This document shows, piece by piece, positions 62,327-64,000 of a stretch of 64,000 bases of DNA (position 1 is the stretch's first letter; each line of letters begins with the position of its first letter). Made by a program: the position numbers and the translations under genes. The DNA is from Acidobacteriaceae bacterium. Its GTDB lineage: Bacteria > Acidobacteriota > Terriglobia > Terriglobales > Acidobacteriaceae. The notes beneath the pieces were generated by a model, which had not been told where the DNA came from, ran no database searches, and saw nothing but the letters and a program-made list of their open reading frames with translations. The stretch is taken from the NCBI GenBank assembly GCA_003134995.1, contig PLDC01000005.1, positions 186,001 to 250,000 on the forward strand. The letters are read 5' to 3'.

Positions 62327-63822
62327 TGGGGAAGCCCCGCTCGGAGTTCGGCCAGATTGCGGTCGGTCACCCATGCCCACAGGATATCCTGAACGTCGCG
62401 ATCTCCATCGTGCAAGAGTGACATGAGGTGTTCGATGACGCGCATATTCCGCTTGCAAAAGCCGCTCGTTGCTCGGTGGCCGAACATGTCGCGCTGCGTG
62501 GCGTGATGATAGACGGGATCGGCTCCGCAGAACGGCTGGAAGGCGCAGTCTGAGCACCCCGGCAACGACTGGTTGCACGCCGCCTGGAGGAGACTCACGA
62601 ATGTTGGACCCGTGAATATCTGGTCCCGCGAATGCGTGAGCACGTTGCCCAGCCTGAAGGTGTAATCTCCCATTTCGGCGAGCATCCGGGATTCGTCCGT
62701 CGCATGCACGTCTCCGTCGTAGTTGTAGACGAGCACGTTCAGCCCCGCACCGGACGGAGACTGGAGATCAACATAACCGGTTCCGTCAGGTGTAAGGATT
62801 TTCTGGAGCAGGATCTTCGTGTAAATCTCGACGAGGTTGTAACCCTTCTTATTCAGTTCAAGAATGTGCCGAAGGCCCGTCCGGTAGAATTCCAGGAACG
62901 CATCCATCTGGTAGCCGGTCCGGTGACTGCTTTTGATCGCAAATCCGTATGGGCTGATCGGCCTCAGGAAAATCGTGTGGAATGACTGTCGCACGTATTC
63001 ATCGATGATCTCCGTAGGATGCTGGAGGGAGAGCTGCGTGGTCGTCATGAGGGCGGCGACTTGGCCGTAACCTAACGCACGGCGAGCCCGCTTTATCCCG
63101 TCGATGGCAACCCGGTAACTGTCTCCTTCCGGTCGCGGGCGATTTGCGTTGTGGATGAACTCCGGTCCATCCAGCGAAGTCGAAAGCTTGATCCGCTCCG
63201 TCTTGCAGTAGTCAAGGATGTCGTCGGTCAAGAACGCCAAATTTGAAGTGATGACGATGTCCAGTTCCTTATTGAGTCGGGCAGCGCCCGGCTTCGCGAT
63301 TGAAACGATGTACTTGATTGTGTCAAAGGCTAAGAGCGGCTCTCCTCCCTGGAGTTCGAGCGTGAGATGCGGGGAGGGAGATTGCAGCATCATATCGACC
63401 GCTGCGGCGGCCACGTCCTGCGGCATGTCGAATTCGCCCTTGTTGACCGTCTGTCGCGACACTTGGCAGTAGTGGCAGGAATGATCGCACCGCAGCGTCA
63501 CGACGAAAATGTGCAACTTGGTCGATCCATGTATGAACTCGAATTTGGTCCGGTACTTTGACGCGAGAACATCGAGTAGAGGCGAGGAGTAATCATCATA
63601 GAGGAAATGTTTCGCCTTGAGGGTGGTGTATATCTCGTCGGCGGGGCGCAACGCCCGTCTCACGATTTTCTCGGCGGTGCCGCGAGGCGCGAGCAGGAAT
63701 TCGCCGCATTCGTTGACGAGGATTTCAGTCTGCTTATTGAGGCGATGAAACCGGAACGGCAGGAGACGATAGCTGCCGTTGGAAGACGTGAAATCCGTTA
63801 CGGGTGAGAACGACCTCGCCAC
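62323..63822 (-). CDS. hxsB: His-Xaa-Ser system radical SAM maturase HxsB
   Basis: 499 residues from a GTG with GGAGA about nine bases before it. N-terminal segment YRLLPFRFHRLNKQTEILVNECGEFLL is typical of HxsB. Radical-SAM motif C112-x3-C116-x2-C119 in RCDHSCHYCQVSRQ, then LELQGGEPLLAF and STSLDGPEFIHN. A SPASM-like Cys-rich C-terminus (CNQSLPGCSDCAFQPFCGADP, then TSGFCKRN) should bind auxiliary clusters. It is coupled to hxsC by ATGA and follows hxsD by 14 bp. Confidence 0.87.
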   Translation of the reverse strand: MARSFSPVTDFTSSNGSYRLLPFRFHRLNKQTEILVNECGEFLLAPRGTAEKIVRRALRPADEIYTTLKAKHFLYDDYSSPLLDVLASKYRTKFEFIHGSTKLHIFVVTLRCDHSCHYCQVSRQTVNKGEFDMPQDVAAAAVDMMLQSPSPHLTLELQGGEPLLAFDTIKYIVSIAKPGAARLNKELDIVITSNLAFLTDDILDYCKTERIKLSTSLDGPEFIHNANRPRPEGDSYRVAIDGIKRARRALGYGQVAALMTTTQLSLQHPTEIIDEYVRQSFHTIFLRPISPYGFAIKSSHRTGYQMDAFLEFYRTGLRHILELNKKGYNLVEIYTKILLQKILTPDGTGYVDLQSPSGAGLNVLVYNYDGDVHATDESRMLAEMGDYTFRLGNVLTHSRDQIFTGPTFVSLLQAACNQSLPGCSDCAFQPFCGADPVYHHATQRDMFGHRATSGFCKRNMRVIEHLMSLLHDGDRDVQDILWAWVTDRNLAELRAGLPQ

Positions 63823-63836
63823 TGCTTCTGTCTCCC

Positions 63837-64000
63837 CTATTCACCGGACTTATTAGTAGAGATGCTGATCAGATCCCCTGGTTTCGCGCCGCTCTGTGCA
63901 ACGGGGTCCTCGAACGTTCCGGGCGGTGGGTCTTCCAATACCCCGGACTCGGCGAACGCTTTTGCGATAATCAATTCCCGGACCCCGGCAGTTTCCGCTT
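63837..64000 (-). CDS. hxsD: HxsD-like protein (5' end off window)
   Basis: The 53 C-terminal codons are visible, ending at a stop 14 bp before hxsB: AETAGVRELIIAKAFAESGV, then LEDPPPGTFEDPVAQSG. Position before hxsB and the RELIIAKAFAE/EDPP pattern fit HxsD of the His-Xaa-Ser system, but the sequence is short, so the call leans on context. The start and any hxsA gene lie to the right of the window. Confidence 0.6.
   Translation of the reverse strand, partial: AETAGVRELIIAKAFAESGVLEDPPPGTFEDPVAQSGAKPGDLISISTNKSGE

Noticed and set aside
47292-64000. Integrase, CRISPR array or restriction system in the island
   Set aside because: None was found on either strand; tandem repeats present are protein-coding (ankyrin) or dispersed.

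Overview
The window looks like an Acidobacteriota (Terriglobia / Koribacter-like) chromosome. The reasons are two very large Oar-type TonB-dependent receptors with carboxypeptidase-regulatory N-termini, a DUF5666 protein, futalosine-pathway MqnE, a subtilase with SVVWG tail repeats, an ergothioneine pair, and small basic proteins beside an RRM protein. This is inferred from protein families only; no database search was possible.

Left part (1-17,100): a zinc-ribbon/NTF2-like protein running off the left edge, a TonB-C-like protein, a Tat-exported phosphoesterase, a DUF5666 plus TonB-dependent receptor pair, egtB-egtD, a PhzF-family enzyme, a three-gene glycine-betaine-type ABC importer with 4-base overlaps, a FecR-like secreted protein, and an RNA-handling block (small basic protein, degenerate receiver, RRM protein, another small basic protein, DEAD-box helicase with a long leader). 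A tRNA-Arg(CCU) closes this part.

Middle part (17,100-47,200): beta-mannosidase, a GlmS-type sugar isomerase coupled to an RNB ribonuclease, mqnE, and a signalling block. That block pairs a sigma-54 activator ending in a PilZ domain with a divergent membrane HD-GYP/GAF/GGDEF protein, whose gene abuts a peptide-type ABC importer. Next come DinB-like and DUF695/RraB-like proteins, then a secreted subtilase followed by a free-standing copy of the membrane domain that is fused to HD-GYP-GGDEF upstream. A fasciclin protein follows, then an apparent lipid operon (TetR, TonB-dependent receptor, SDR reductase, KAS III-like enzyme, acyl-CoA ligase) with a palindromic operator, and an alpha/beta hydrolase with a TTG start.

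Right part (47,234-64,000+): the 3' half of a tRNA-Leu(UAA) gene, cut at the anticodon loop, marks what appears to be the left attachment site of an integrated island whose other end lies beyond the window. Its contents are mostly unfamiliar. There is a minus-strand run of hypothetical genes (one with a 150-bp internal tandem duplication), an HExxH protein with a small membrane partner flanked by diverged repeats and an IS110-like transposase remnant, three consecutive secreted proteins ending in a 13-repeat ankyrin protein, a glycine-rich membrane-associated protein, a GT-C-like membrane protein, and the His-Xaa-Ser (Hxs) radical-SAM maturases hxsD-hxsB-hxsC. The hxsA substrate gene is not in the window and is expected to the right if present.
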